Part shown: piece by piece, positions 29,100 to 38,040 of the stretch | How the letters are laid out: each line of letters begins with the position of its first letter | Position numbering within the stretch: the first letter of the stretch is position 1 | NCBI GenBank assembly: GCA_963799415.1 | Contig: CAWCXI010000034.1 | Coordinates: 62,001-126,000 of the forward strand | Length of the DNA: 64,000 nt | Origin: JAMXLO01 sp963799415 | GTDB taxonomy: Bacteria > Pseudomonadota > Alphaproteobacteria > Acetobacterales > Acetobacteraceae | Direction of reading: 5' to 3' | Made by a program: the position numbers and the translations under genes | The notes under the pieces: generated by a model | Database searches by the model: none | What the model was told of the DNA's origin: nothing | The model's input: only the letters and a program-made list of their open reading frames with translations

Positions 29100-29987
29100 T
29101 CAGTCGCGTCGCGGGTTGCGACTGACCTTGGGCCGGACGGCATCCGCGTATGGGTTGGATGGCCAGTTGTGCACCCAATCGACATGCGCGTAGGCGGGCA
29201 ACTGGGCCCGATTGGGCTCGGTATCGCTGCCGCCGTAGTCCGCCCCCGTCAGGACGTACCAGAGGGCTGGATAGATATCGTAATTCCCTCCAGGGCTTGG
29301 TCGCGACCACCGCTCAATCCCGTCAATGTACCACATGATCGTGGTCCGGGTCCACTCAATGGCGTACGTGTGCATTTGGGTGATATCAATGCCGCGAACC
29401 TCTGTCGATGGCCATCCATTGCGGGTCGCTAGATTGAATTTCACGTGCTGCGAGCCGTCGCCATTGGTGTAGAGTACGATGTCAATCTCAAATGGGAAGG
29501 CCACGTCGCCGGTTTCCAGGCATGCCTGGAACGTAAGCCCGGACACTGCGTCAACAGACGCCCTGATCTCGAAGTAGCCGTATAGCTGCTTCTGAACCGA
29601 GTAGAGCAGTGTGCCGACAAACGGCATATGGATCCCGGCTGATAAGTCGATCCACGATTGGTAGGCTGGCGGTGTTGGCATTAGGCCCAGATGCAACTGA
29701 CCGTTGGATGCAGTGTAGAGGCCCTTGACCGGCGTCTTCGAATTGAACGGGTTCGTCCACCACATGTGCGTGTCGCCTTCGAACCAGTTCGGACCGCCTC
29801 GTCCGTTCGGGGTACGCGGCGCAATCAATCCCCAGATATCGCGGCCGGTTGGCCGGTAATGCAGCGACAGCGAGTTGAATTCATCGTCGAGTGAAGGCGG
29901 CGGCAGCGCGTTATCGTTGGAGGTGGCCCAGGAGGCTACCGAGGATACCAGCAGCAGGACGAGAACGGTCAGTGTGGTCCGGGTCAC
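29100..29987 (-). CDS. glycoside hydrolase family 16-like secreted protein, acid/base Glu not visible
   Basis: 295 residues from GTG 29987, where a signal peptide begins (TRTTLTVLVLLLVSSVASWA); a frame extending to 30104 adds 39 basic residues. GH16 jelly-roll features: DDEFNSLSL near 33, YGYFEIRASVDAVSGLTFQ near 137-155, FEIDIVLYTNGDG near 166, and HTYAIEWTRTTIMWYIDG near 200-217. The catalytic signature is E-x-D-x(0/1)-E. Here EIDIVL keeps the nucleophile Glu and Asp, but the second Glu is replaced by Val/Leu. It may be an inactive lectin-like member, or use another acid. The context is polysaccharide export. Confidence 0.8.
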   Translation of the reverse strand: MTRTTLTVLVLLLVSSVASWATSNDNALPPPSLDDEFNSLSLHYRPTGRDIWGLIAPRTPNGRGGPNWFEGDTHMWWTNPFNSKTPVKGLYTASNGQLHLGLMPTPPAYQSWIDLSAGIHMPFVGTLLYSVQKQLYGYFEIRASVDAVSGLTFQACLETGDVAFPFEIDIVLYTNGDGSQHVKFNLATRNGWPSTEVRGIDITQMHTYAIEWTRTTIMWYIDGIERWSRPSPGGNYDIYPALWYVLTGADYGGSDTEPNRAQLPAYAHVDWVHNWPSNPYADAVRPKVSRNPRRD

Positions 29988-30764
29988 CAAACTGAGTGCA
30001 GGTTGGTGTCGCCCCGATGCGGGCACGATTGCGAGGTGGCAGGGAAGCCGATCGCGTGCCCGCGCTGCCGCAACGGGTCGTTCCGCCTTGCTGACTGTCA
30101 CCATTTGGCCAATCTATCCGGCGATGCCAATGCGGTAAAGCAATGCAAAAGGACATCCCTTCACCGAGTTGACCGGAGCATGTCGATCGTCTGGTGTCGC
30201 ACGCGACCGGTCACGCGTCCTTCCGGACCGTATTGCGCGACACCTTCAGATCACGCGCGATCTCCATGATCGACTTGCCCTTAGCCAAATGATAGCGTTG
30301 CATCCGAGCAGCCGCTGCGAATTCTCCAGGCGCTACCCGTTCACCTCGCGGTCCGCCGAACCAGGCCGGACCTATGGCGTAACCCGACAGCAACACCGAC
30401 AGGCCGGTCAGGCATTTAGTGTCGTCATGACGATCCCAACTTTGCAAAACGCGTCGAAGCGCGGTAACCCTGCCCGCCAGATGGTCGGAACGGCCGACTA
30501 TCTGGCGAACCAGGGTGACAATGCCTGAAATCTCGATCGTGACCCCTGGTTGCAACCCGCGCACAATCGAAGCTGCCTCGCCCAGACCGCGTCGAATATC
30601 GCCCAAGTACTCGTCAAACCTGTACCGCAATTACTTGCCAAAGTTACTGACCCTAATGTTGCTCCTGGCAAAACAACTTGGTTCGATACCTCAGTCCCTC
30701 CTGAATGCTGCCCGGCAGTCGCTGAAGCGTCGCTCGGGCAACTGTTTTACCGTCGGTTCACAAA
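29988..30764. other. 777-base interval with an IS21 transposase remnant, otherwise no confident gene
   Basis: Between the GH16 and flippase genes. Only a short transposase-like helix-turn-helix fragment (30211-30303, minus) is recognised. The rest has frames without motifs; the 30304-30630 minus-strand reading ending in that fragment is not recognised. The region is clearly less GC-rich and is probably an old insertion or rearrangement scar. Confidence 0.5.
30211..30303 (-). pseudogene. IstA-like (IS21 family) transposase N-terminal remnant
   Basis: Reads MQRYHLAKGKSIMEIARDLK followed by VSRNTVRKDA and a stop. The helix-turn-helix with ISRNTVRK-like recognition helix is characteristic of IstA N-termini. 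The rest of istA and istB is absent, and no terminal repeats were found, so this is a fragment. Confidence 0.5.
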
Positions 30765-32111
30765 TTGACCCCTGACGCCGACGAAGCGCCGTTCTTCGAC
30801 CGCGTCTGGCTGCGTCTTCGACAAGCCGCCTCTCGCCGTTCGCTTGGCAACGTCGCAGCGCTCGGCCTGGGAAGCGCCGTTGGACAGGGATTGGTTGTCG
30901 CCGCCTCACCCATCCTTACCCGCTTCTATGATCCGCACGATTTTGGCCTGTTCGGATCCTTCAATGCGATTGTGACCACAATCATCGCTGCCTCCACGCT
31001 GATGTTTCACCAAGCGATCGTGATTGAGGAGGCCGATAGGGACTCCGTGACCTCAACGGCCCTGTGCCTGAGCGTGGCAACCTCTTTCGCTCTGGGCTCG
31101 GCAGGAGGCGCGCTGCTTCTCTATGGCTGGCTGGCACGAGTATTTGGTCCGGCCGTGGCCGTCAGCCTATGTTGGCTCGGTCCAATCTCGATTTTTGCGG
31201 CTGCTCTGTTCGTTACTCTCCAATCTGTTTGCATCAGACGCCAATGGTTTAAGCCCCTGGCCTTCTATCAGGTTGTCAGATCGGCTCTGGTTGTCATATT
31301 CCAGCTATCCCTCTGGATATTTTGGCCCAACCTATATGGTTTGATTGTTGGCCAGCTCCTTGGCCAAATCCTTGCATTGTTCGTATTGGCGCGGGTCTGG
31401 CCATTCCTTCTGGAGGCACTGTCCGCAACGCGTCATTTGGCGGCTATGCGACACGTTGCCGTGCGCTATTCTCATTTCGCAATCTACGGGGCTCCACAGT
31501 CCGTGCTCAACTCGCTTTCCGGGAATGTCCCGACCTTGTTGTTGACTGGGTTTTTCGGCGCGAACGAGACGGGACTGTTCTGGTTGGCCTACCGGATACT
31601 GATCTTGCCGAATCAGGTCCTCGTGGAGAGCATGCGCAGCGTTCTGTTCCAGAAACTGAACGAGGTTCATCTATCCGGCGAATTCATGCAGCCATTGATG
31701 CGAAAGGCGGCCCTCCAGCTTGCTATGCTCTGCGGGCCAATTGCGCTGGTTCTGCTCGCCTTCGGACCATACTTGTTTGCATGGGTCTTCGGCCCGAACT
31801 GGGCACGTGCGGGGACCGATGCGCAGATACTCGCCTTATCCTGGATGCTTGGCAACGTTTCCGTGCCGGCGTCGATCGGTGCAGTTATTCTGGGTCTTCA
31901 GCGTTCCTATTTTCTCCTGGAACTGGTGATGCTCGGTGTGCGGGCGATTGGAATCTGCGTCGGGGCTCTTCTGCATAGCAGCAGCGTGGCTCTCATTCTG
32001 TTCTCTGCGGCTGCAGGCACTTCCAGTATGCTTCTGATGCTGATGGTTACAGTTGCCGACAGGAGAAACCGTACTGCGATCACGGAACCGGGTGAGAGAC
32101 GTCCACCCTAG
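30765..32111 (+). CDS. oligosaccharide flippase (Wzx-like, MATE/MVF fold)
   Basis: 448 residues from TTG 30765. Twelve or more hydrophobic segments; the N-terminal block NVAALGLGSAVGQGLVVAAS followed by ILTRFYDPHDFGLFGSFNAI is the hallmark of polysaccharide-transport flippases that move undecaprenyl-linked oligosaccharides across the inner membrane. Codon use and base composition are less GC-rich than the flanking genes. No polymerase or glycosyltransferase cluster surrounds it, so the partner genes must lie elsewhere or have been lost. Confidence 0.85.
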   Translation: MTPDADEAPFFDRVWLRLRQAASRRSLGNVAALGLGSAVGQGLVVAASPILTRFYDPHDFGLFGSFNAIVTTIIAASTLMFHQAIVIEEADRDSVTSTALCLSVATSFALGSAGGALLLYGWLARVFGPAVAVSLCWLGPISIFAAALFVTLQSVCIRRQWFKPLAFYQVVRSALVVIFQLSLWIFWPNLYGLIVGQLLGQILALFVLARVWPFLLEALSATRHLAAMRHVAVRYSHFAIYGAPQSVLNSLSGNVPTLLLTGFFGANETGLFWLAYRILILPNQVLVESMRSVLFQKLNEVHLSGEFMQPLMRKAALQLAMLCGPIALVLLAFGPYLFAWVFGPNWARAGTDAQILALSWMLGNVSVPASIGAVILGLQRSYFLLELVMLGVRAIGICVGALLHSSSVALILFSAAAGTSSMLLMLMVTVADRRNRTAITEPGERRPP

Positions 32112-32283
32112 CCGGCAACTGCACCTGGCTGGCAGCAAGTGCCCTGAATAGCGCATCTTCGCCGGGTGGTGAGTATGCCGCGGTGCTCACTGCGGAGAAG
32201 GTGCGCTGCGGGTGGTTTTGCGCCTGGCCACACACCGCCTGAGCCGTCGTCTCAGCACGCCGCGTGAGACAAGACCGGACGGA

Positions 32284-33588
32284 TCACATGCCGAACCGCA
32301 GCGTCAGCAGCCCGATGCTGCGCGTATAATTGCCCGTGGTCAGCAGTGTTGGTGAACTGCTGCCCCTCTGATCGGTGAAATCATATGTCGCCGACAGCCG
32401 CATGTTGCGGTTCACCAGCCAGGTCACACCCGCGCCAACCGAATAATCGCTCGCCTGCCCACCGCCCTGCAAGAAGTTCGCACGCTGTGCACCAGCCGAC
32501 ACCTGCAACAGCACATTGCGCAGATACTCGTGATCCAGCACCAGCCGCGCACTGGTGTAGGTGTAGCCGACATTGCCTTCCTGTGCGGCGTCCTCGATGC
32601 TGCGGCTCGCAGTGGCAGTGAGGGTGGTCAGCCCGCCCGGGCTCCAGATCAGCACAGCCTCTGCGATCGGTGCCTGATGCGCCGGGTACTGCGGCGCATG
32701 GAATGACCGCACTTCCCATCCAACCAGCACGCGATAGCGCCATACCGCATCTGTATCATCGTCGAGTCCCGCCAACACCTGATACCCGGTTGAATCGAGC
32801 GTCGGCACACCCGGCTGCGGCGCCAAATAGTTCTGACCCAGCACCCGCGTCACCAGCAGCAGATTACGCTGCGGCGACATCTCGTACCGTGTGGTTACCG
32901 CGCCTTGCAGCACATTCCGATCCCGATACGCCTGCGACCTCGGCACGCCCAAGATCGTTGTCGCCTCATAGTGATACGTTGAGAACGCAACGCTCGGGGT
33001 CACCGAGAAGCGGTTCATTGCAATCGTGTAGCCGATGCGCACGTCATTCACGCTATAGGCGACAGGCGCGTCCGACGGCAGCGCGTCGAGCTCGGTGCGC
33101 GCCTGATGCAGGTCGAAATGCGCCACCGCCACAGTTAGCTCATCATGGCCGATCGACACCGCACCACCCAACGATGCAGTCCAGTTGGTATAGCTCTGCT
33201 GCGGTTGATCCAGGTAACGCTGGTCGTCGACGCCGACATAGCCACCCAGCCTGTCACGCGACCAGTCGGAGCCGATCAGCAGCGACGGATGCGTGCCGAT
33301 CAACCAGCTTCCATGCTTGGTGTCGCCACTGCCAAGCACGTTGTCGTCGTAGCCCAGCCCTTCCACCCATTGTGGGTAAAACAGGAAATCGCCCACCCGC
33401 ACACCGGGAGGGTCATAATCCGGCCGCGCCCGTGAGGCGACGGTCACACCCGGCGCCTCGCCGTAACCCGGCACGCCGGTTGGAAAATAGGTCGACAGCA
33501 GCTCCGCCCGCACGCCGCCGCAGAAAGCCACGCCGCCTAGTGCCGCGCCGAAGCTCAGACGCCGCAACCATCCGCGCCAGCCCGCCAT
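32284..33588 (-). CDS. outer membrane beta-barrel protein (BBP2-like)
   Basis: 434 residues, signal peptide 1-28 (cleavage near VRA-ELL). The mature protein opens with a Pro/Gly-rich stretch and DFLFYPQWVEGLGYDDNVLG, then alternating hydrophobic/aromatic strands to a terminal LLTLRFGM ending in a barrel-type beta signal (aromatic plus terminal Met/Phe pattern). This fits the putative beta-barrel porin 2 family (PF10082) seen beside exopolysaccharide genes. A channel for polysaccharide or a structural role is inferred from family context only. Confidence 0.75.
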   Translation of the reverse strand: MAGWRGWLRRLSFGAALGGVAFCGGVRAELLSTYFPTGVPGYGEAPGVTVASRARPDYDPPGVRVGDFLFYPQWVEGLGYDDNVLGSGDTKHGSWLIGTHPSLLIGSDWSRDRLGGYVGVDDQRYLDQPQQSYTNWTASLGGAVSIGHDELTVAVAHFDLHQARTELDALPSDAPVAYSVNDVRIGYTIAMNRFSVTPSVAFSTYHYEATTILGVPRSQAYRDRNVLQGAVTTRYEMSPQRNLLLVTRVLGQNYLAPQPGVPTLDSTGYQVLAGLDDDTDAVWRYRVLVGWEVRSFHAPQYPAHQAPIAEAVLIWSPGGLTTLTATASRSIEDAAQEGNVGYTYTSARLVLDHEYLRNVLLQVSAGAQRANFLQGGGQASDYSVGAGVTWLVNRNMRLSATYDFTDQRGSSSPTLLTTGNYTRSIGLLTLRFGM

Positions 33589-33635
33589 GGCGCGCGACCA
33601 TGACCGGCACGACCTACCATTACGTTAATACGCGA

Positions 33636-35168
33636 CTACAGATGCGGCGCGCCCAACGGCCGCAGATCGTCGTTCGCCCGCGGCAACTGCGTCTCCCATC
33701 CGCCACCCAGCGCCTTGTAGAGCGCTACCAGGTTCGCCGACACGTTGGTGGTCGCAATCGCAAGCTGCTGCTGCGTGGACAGCAGGTTCTGCTGCGCCGT
33801 CAGCACTTGCAGGAAGTCGGCGACGCCCTCCTGATAGCGGCTCTGTGCCAACCCAAGCGCACGCTGGTTCTGCACCACGGCCTGCGCCAACTGGTCGCGC
33901 CGCGCCTGCTCGGTCCGATACGCGGTCAGCGCATTGTCCACATCATGCCACGCGGACAGCACGGTCTTCTGGTAGTTGATCGCGGCTTCCTGCTGTTGCG
34001 CCTTGCGCAGTTCAAGAGTCCCCCTGAGCTGACCGCCCTGGAAGATCGGAATGGTGATCCCCGGCCCCATCGCGTATTGCCGCGCATCGATGTTGAACAT
34101 CTTCCAAGGCTGCAGCGCCTGCAGTCCCACACTGCCCGACAGCGTCACCGACGGATAGAAGCTCGCCACGGCCACGCCGATGTCGGCGGTCGCCGCGTGC
34201 AATTGCGCCTCCGCCTGGCGGATGTCGGGGCGCCGCCGCGCCAGCTCAGACGGCAGGCCCACCGGAACCTTCGGCGGCACCGGCGGTACGCGCTGCGCGC
34301 GGATCAGTTCCGCCTGCAACGCGTTGGGCGGCTGGCCCAGCAGCAAACTGATCGCGTTGATCAGCTCGAACTCCTGCTGCTCGAGCGGCGGGATCTGGGC
34401 CGCCGTCGTGCGCACCTGAGCAGCGGCATTGGCCACGTCGAGATCAGTGGTCACACCACCCGACGCGCGTTGCTGCGTGAGTTGCAGGCTCTGCTGTGAC
34501 GTCCTCAGGTTGTCGCGCGCGATGCGCAACTGCGACTGCGTGCCACGCAATTGCATGTAGTCGCGCGCAAGCTCCGCCAGGCTGCTGAGCAGCGTGGCCC
34601 GTCGCGCCTCGGCTGACGCTTCCACCGAGGCACCCGCGGACTCCACCGAACGCCGCACCCCGCCCCACAGATCGAGTTCCCACGATGCGTCGAAGCCAAC
34701 CTGATAGACGTCGAACGGGTTGAGATGCGAGCTCTTGAGACCGCCCGTTGTGTTGCCGAAGGCGCCATTGGCGCCGAGCGCGTTGGGCGCGTTTGAGAAC
34801 ACGCCCACATCGCTCGTCTTCTGCCGCGCATAAGAACCGTTGGCGTTGAGTGTCGGAAACTGTGCCGCACCTACCACAGCCAATTGGGCGCGGGACTCGG
34901 CGATGCGCACCGTGGCGACCTGCACGTCGAGGTTCTCGCTGGCAACGCGGCGCTCCAGTTTGGTCAGAATCGGATCCTTGAACAGCTTCCACCAGTTCGG
35001 ATCGATGGCCCCAGCCACCGCGACGCTGGGTTCACGCGGTATAGCTTCGGCCTTCTTCGCGAACCAGGAGGCAGGCGAAAGCCACTCGGGCGACGCGTAG
35101 TTAGGACCCACAGTGCAGGCGCCAAGCGCCAGCAGCAGGGCGACAGCGGGAATTCGTCTCAACATCAA
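33636..35168 (-). CDS. RND efflux outer membrane lipoprotein, NodT family
   Basis: 510 residues, lipoprotein signal with LALGAC (Cys18) and the family opening VGPNYASPEWLSPASW. Two outer-membrane-efflux repeats with long coiled helices are visible: LDVQVATVRIAESRAQLAVV and a later GVADFLQVLTAQQNLLSTQQ. It is the TolC-like exit duct for a tripartite RND pump. No membrane-fusion or RND pump gene is adjacent in the window; the duct gene stands alone between the barrel protein (47 bases downstream) and the NHL gene. Substrate unknown. Confidence 0.9.
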   Translation of the reverse strand: MMLRRIPAVALLLALGACTVGPNYASPEWLSPASWFAKKAEAIPREPSVAVAGAIDPNWWKLFKDPILTKLERRVASENLDVQVATVRIAESRAQLAVVGAAQFPTLNANGSYARQKTSDVGVFSNAPNALGANGAFGNTTGGLKSSHLNPFDVYQVGFDASWELDLWGGVRRSVESAGASVEASAEARRATLLSSLAELARDYMQLRGTQSQLRIARDNLRTSQQSLQLTQQRASGGVTTDLDVANAAAQVRTTAAQIPPLEQQEFELINAISLLLGQPPNALQAELIRAQRVPPVPPKVPVGLPSELARRRPDIRQAEAQLHAATADIGVAVASFYPSVTLSGSVGLQALQPWKMFNIDARQYAMGPGITIPIFQGGQLRGTLELRKAQQQEAAINYQKTVLSAWHDVDNALTAYRTEQARRDQLAQAVVQNQRALGLAQSRYQEGVADFLQVLTAQQNLLSTQQQLAIATTNVSANLVALYKALGGGWETQLPRANDDLRPLGAPHL

Positions 35169-35266
35169 CCCTCGTCCCGGCCGCGCCCGGGCGCCGCCTG
35201 TCCTCCGCTTCTAACGCGGGAACCGTCCGTGAAGCCAGAGCGAACCGGGATCCACTGGCCGGTGCC

Positions 35267-36178
35267 CTACTGTCGCTCGAACTTCACGACCCTCCGAACG
35301 CGCCCCCACTCGCCCGGCTGCACGACGTAGAAGTCGCCGTGTGTATCGCCCCAGATGCCGTGACACGAGCGATGGATCGGATCCCCCCACCGCGCCAGCC
35401 GCTCGCCGTCGAGCGTCAGGATGCTGATCATCCCGCCGTTGTGCTCGGCCACGTAAACGATGTCGTCCGGATCGACGTAGAAGAACGCCGGCCCGATCAG
35501 CTCAGTCGGCCACACCTCAAGCAGCTTCCCCGCCTGATCGAACACCTGCACACGGTCATTCTCCCGATCGGCCACCAGCAGCCGACCGCGCCGATCGATC
35601 CACACCCCGTGCGGCAGGTTGAATTGCCCCGGTGCCTTGCCAGGCTCACCCCACGAGAACAGGTACTTCGCATCCGCCGAGTACTTGTGGACACGCGCAT
35701 TGCCGTAGCCGTCGCTCATGAACATCGAGCCGTCCGGCGCGAAGGCGATGTCGGTCGGGATGTTGAACGGCCCCCCACCATGGGTCACCTTCTTCCACGC
35801 GGTCGAACTGTAGTCGTCGTCCGGCACACCGGTATCCGCGCGCCGCCCCTCCGGCAGCCCGATGGTCTGCAGCAGCTCACCCTCGGGGGTGAATTTCATA
35901 AACTGCATGGTGTGCCCGTCGGTGAGCCAGGCGAAGCCCTGATCATCGAACCGGATGGCGTGGGGGAAACGGAACATGCCCGCGCCCCAGGAGAACAGGA
36001 ACTCGCCATCGCGATCGAACACGACGACGGGATGTTCGCTGCTTCGATTAAAGCAGTAGATACGGTCGTGGGGATCTACCGCCACCGCCGCCGGCTTCAT
36101 CTCGACACCGGCCGGCACCCGCGCCCAGTCCTCGTGCTTCTTGTAGGTGTACTTACCGCTGCCTACGATCGTTTCCAT
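35267..36178 (-). CDS. NHL-repeat beta-propeller protein (peptidyl-amidating-lyase-like)
   Basis: 303 residues from ATG 36178, with GGGAGAGGAG ahead; upstream in-frame starts lack a site. Five to six NHL-type repeats, for example GQFNLPHGVWIDRRGRLLVA and GPFNIPTDIAFAPDGSMFMS, resemble the lyase half of peptidyl-glycine alpha-amidating enzymes. No signal peptide is seen. These soluble propellers are common in xenobiotic-degrading clusters but have no firm function. It follows the LLM gene by 40 bases on the same strand. Confidence 0.75.
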   Translation of the reverse strand: METIVGSGKYTYKKHEDWARVPAGVEMKPAAVAVDPHDRIYCFNRSSEHPVVVFDRDGEFLFSWGAGMFRFPHAIRFDDQGFAWLTDGHTMQFMKFTPEGELLQTIGLPEGRRADTGVPDDDYSSTAWKKVTHGGGPFNIPTDIAFAPDGSMFMSDGYGNARVHKYSADAKYLFSWGEPGKAPGQFNLPHGVWIDRRGRLLVADRENDRVQVFDQAGKLLEVWPTELIGPAFFYVDPDDIVYVAEHNGGMISILTLDGERLARWGDPIHRSCHGIWGDTHGDFYVVQPGEWGRVRRVVKFERQ

Positions 36179-36218
36179 TGCTCCTCTCCCTAGTTTTGCT
36201 GCGTGGTTGCCACGCACG

Positions 36219-37352
36219 TCAGGCCGGTGCGAAGACATCCTCGTGTGACGCAGCACCCTGCCCTTTGGTCGGCACAGCGAACAGCGCGTCGCGTTGCAGC
36301 ACCGGCACCACCTGATCCGCGAACAGGCGCATGTTCAGCTCACCTTCCTCGTGCGGCATGCCGCCATAGGAGAAGTCGGCGATCACATGTTCGGTGCCTG
36401 TGAGCGCGCGCAGCTCGGCAATCTGCTGGATGCAGTCATCCGGCGTTCCAACAATCTGGATCTTCACGTAGAACTCTGTCGCCTTCTCCCGCGCAGCGTC
36501 CTCCTTCATCTTCGCATAGGTCTTGGTCATCTTACCGTACGCCTCGTAGCCCTTCACTGTCGCCAGATGGCCATCTGAGAAATGGTAGTGACTGTCGATC
36601 GAATCCCACTTCCGTCCGAGATACCGCATGGCGCGTTCGCGCGCCTCGTCACGGCTTTCGGCGCAGGAGACATTGGTGAGAATGAGCGGCGGTGGCGCTA
36701 CGTGTCCGACAGCGGCGGCGATCTCGCGGAACCTGTCGATGTCGGCCGCGGCCTTCGGCCACTCGTTCTGCATGATCACCATCATGCCGAAGCCGAGTTT
36801 CGCCATGACCTCGGCTGACTCGGGCGTGACGGCGGAAACGAAGAAGCGCCGCTCGGGATTGGACAGTGGTCGCGGGCGTATCGAGGTGAGCGGTATCTGA
36901 TAGTATTCGCCCTGCCATTCGAACTCGGGCTGGCTGAGCGCCAGGCGAATAAGCTGTGCTGACTCGGCAAACCGCGCGCGCGCCTCCTCCATAGGGATGC
37001 GGAAGCCTGCGTACTCCACGCTCGCCGCGCCGCGGCCGAAGCCGAACAGGCAGCGCCCGCCGCACAGAACGTCGAGCAGCGCGATGCTCTCGGCGACGCG
37101 GATCGGATCGTGCCACGGCAGCACGATGACGGCTGTGCCGAGCTGCACGCGCTTCGTCCGACCGGCGAAGTAGCTCAGCAGTTGCACCGGCGCCGGCGAC
37201 ATCGAGTAGCCGGTGAAGTGGTGCTCCAACGCGAAAATGGAATCGAAACCGAGAGGTTCCGCAAGGTCGCCAAGTTCCAGATGCTCCTTGTAGACGGCGA
37301 CGTCGGACCGTCCCGCCTGCGCCAGGATGCTGAGCGATACACCGACCTTCAT
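36219..37352 (-). CDS. LLM-class flavin-dependent oxidoreductase
   Basis: 377 residues; ATG 37352 has an excellent GGAGG site. The long open frame upstream of this ATG is an artefact of GC-rich DNA opposite the mug gene. Luciferase-like features: LGFDSIFALEHHFTGY near residue 35-50 (the EHHF block), RVQLGTAVIVLPWHDPIRVA near 68-87, and CLFGFGRGAASVEYAGFRIP near 101-120. This EHHF subgroup includes bacterial luciferase alpha-like and alkane/aromatic monooxygenases. Divergent from mug (36 bases between starts). Confidence 0.87.
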   Translation of the reverse strand: MKVGVSLSILAQAGRSDVAVYKEHLELGDLAEPLGFDSIFALEHHFTGYSMSPAPVQLLSYFAGRTKRVQLGTAVIVLPWHDPIRVAESIALLDVLCGGRCLFGFGRGAASVEYAGFRIPMEEARARFAESAQLIRLALSQPEFEWQGEYYQIPLTSIRPRPLSNPERRFFVSAVTPESAEVMAKLGFGMMVIMQNEWPKAAADIDRFREIAAAVGHVAPPPLILTNVSCAESRDEARERAMRYLGRKWDSIDSHYHFSDGHLATVKGYEAYGKMTKTYAKMKEDAAREKATEFYVKIQIVGTPDDCIQQIAELRALTGTEHVIADFSYGGMPHEEGELNMRLFADQVVPVLQRDALFAVPTKGQGAASHEDVFAPA

Positions 37353-37388
37353 GGCCGCCTCCTGCACGATTGCTTCAAGTCTGTCAGG

Positions 37389-37986
37389 ATGCTGCACCAA
37401 GGTCGAGAGGTTGCCTTGCCGGCCGCAGACGACACGCTTCCCGACCTGCTGCAGGATGCTTTGGACGTGGTGTTCATCGGCATCAATCCGTCCATCTTCT
37501 CGGCGGCACAGGGCCACTATTTCGCCAGGCGCTCCAATCGCTTCTGGCCTTGCTTCTCGCGATCCGCCCTGAGCGAGGCAGCTCGGAGCGCCCTCGGCGT
37601 CACCAGGCTGGAACCGGAGCATGATCGCGTTCTGCCGGCTCACGGCTTCGGCTTTACCGACCTCGTCAAGCGACCCACCGCGCGCGCCGGCGATCTGCAG
37701 CCACAGGAGTTCGCATCCGGTGTCGCGATCCTGACATCCAAGCTGGAACGTTATAGGCCGCGCATCGCCTGCTTCCATGGCTTGACCGGTTACCGTTACG
37801 TCCTGCGCGAACTTGCCCCCACCGGTTGCGAACCGCGGCTCGGTCCGCAGCCACTGTGTATCGGTCTGACGCTCTGTTTCGTGGTTCCCAATCCAAGCGG
37901 CGCGAACGCGCACTTCACGCGCGCCGATCAGACGGCCTGGTACCGATCGGCTGGCCGACGAACTGAGCAGGCAGCAAGCGGCCTGA
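37389..37986 (+). CDS. mug: mismatch-specific uracil/thymine-DNA glycosylase (Mug), frame broken once near end
   Basis: From ATG 37389. The catalytic motif VVFIGINPSIFSAAQGHYFA (Asn of GINP) is near residue 28-47, with FGFTDLVKRPTARAGDL and the second motif VVPNPSGANAHF. The frame moves by one at GG 37949-37950; the corrected C-terminus WYRSLADELSRQQAA ends at 37986 (about 198 residues). It excises U or T opposite G and ethenocytosine. The upstream open reading on the same strand is antisense to the LLM gene and is not part of the protein. The ribosome site is weak, so the start is uncertain by a few codons. Confidence 0.82.
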
Positions 37987-38040
37987 GTTTGCCCGTCCGC
38001 CCCGTGCTGCCTAACGTCAGCGCAGAGGAAGGGTTCAACG

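Noticed and set aside
28516..29310. 264-codon minus-strand frame overlapping the methyltransferase and GH16 genes
   Set aside because: No motif, and it overlaps two supported genes in another frame.
30304..30630. Gene on the minus strand ending in the IS21-like fragment
   Set aside because: The upstream part has no recognisable domain; only the helix-turn-helix end can be supported.
32670..34499. 609-codon open frame on the plus strand
   Set aside because: It lies opposite the beta-barrel and NodT genes, both of which have signal sequences and family motifs. The composition (Arg, His, Pro, Ala) is typical of antisense reading in GC-rich DNA.
37110..37388. Extension of the mug reading frame upstream to 37110
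   Set aside because: The added part is antisense to the LLM gene start and has no Mug-like sequence.
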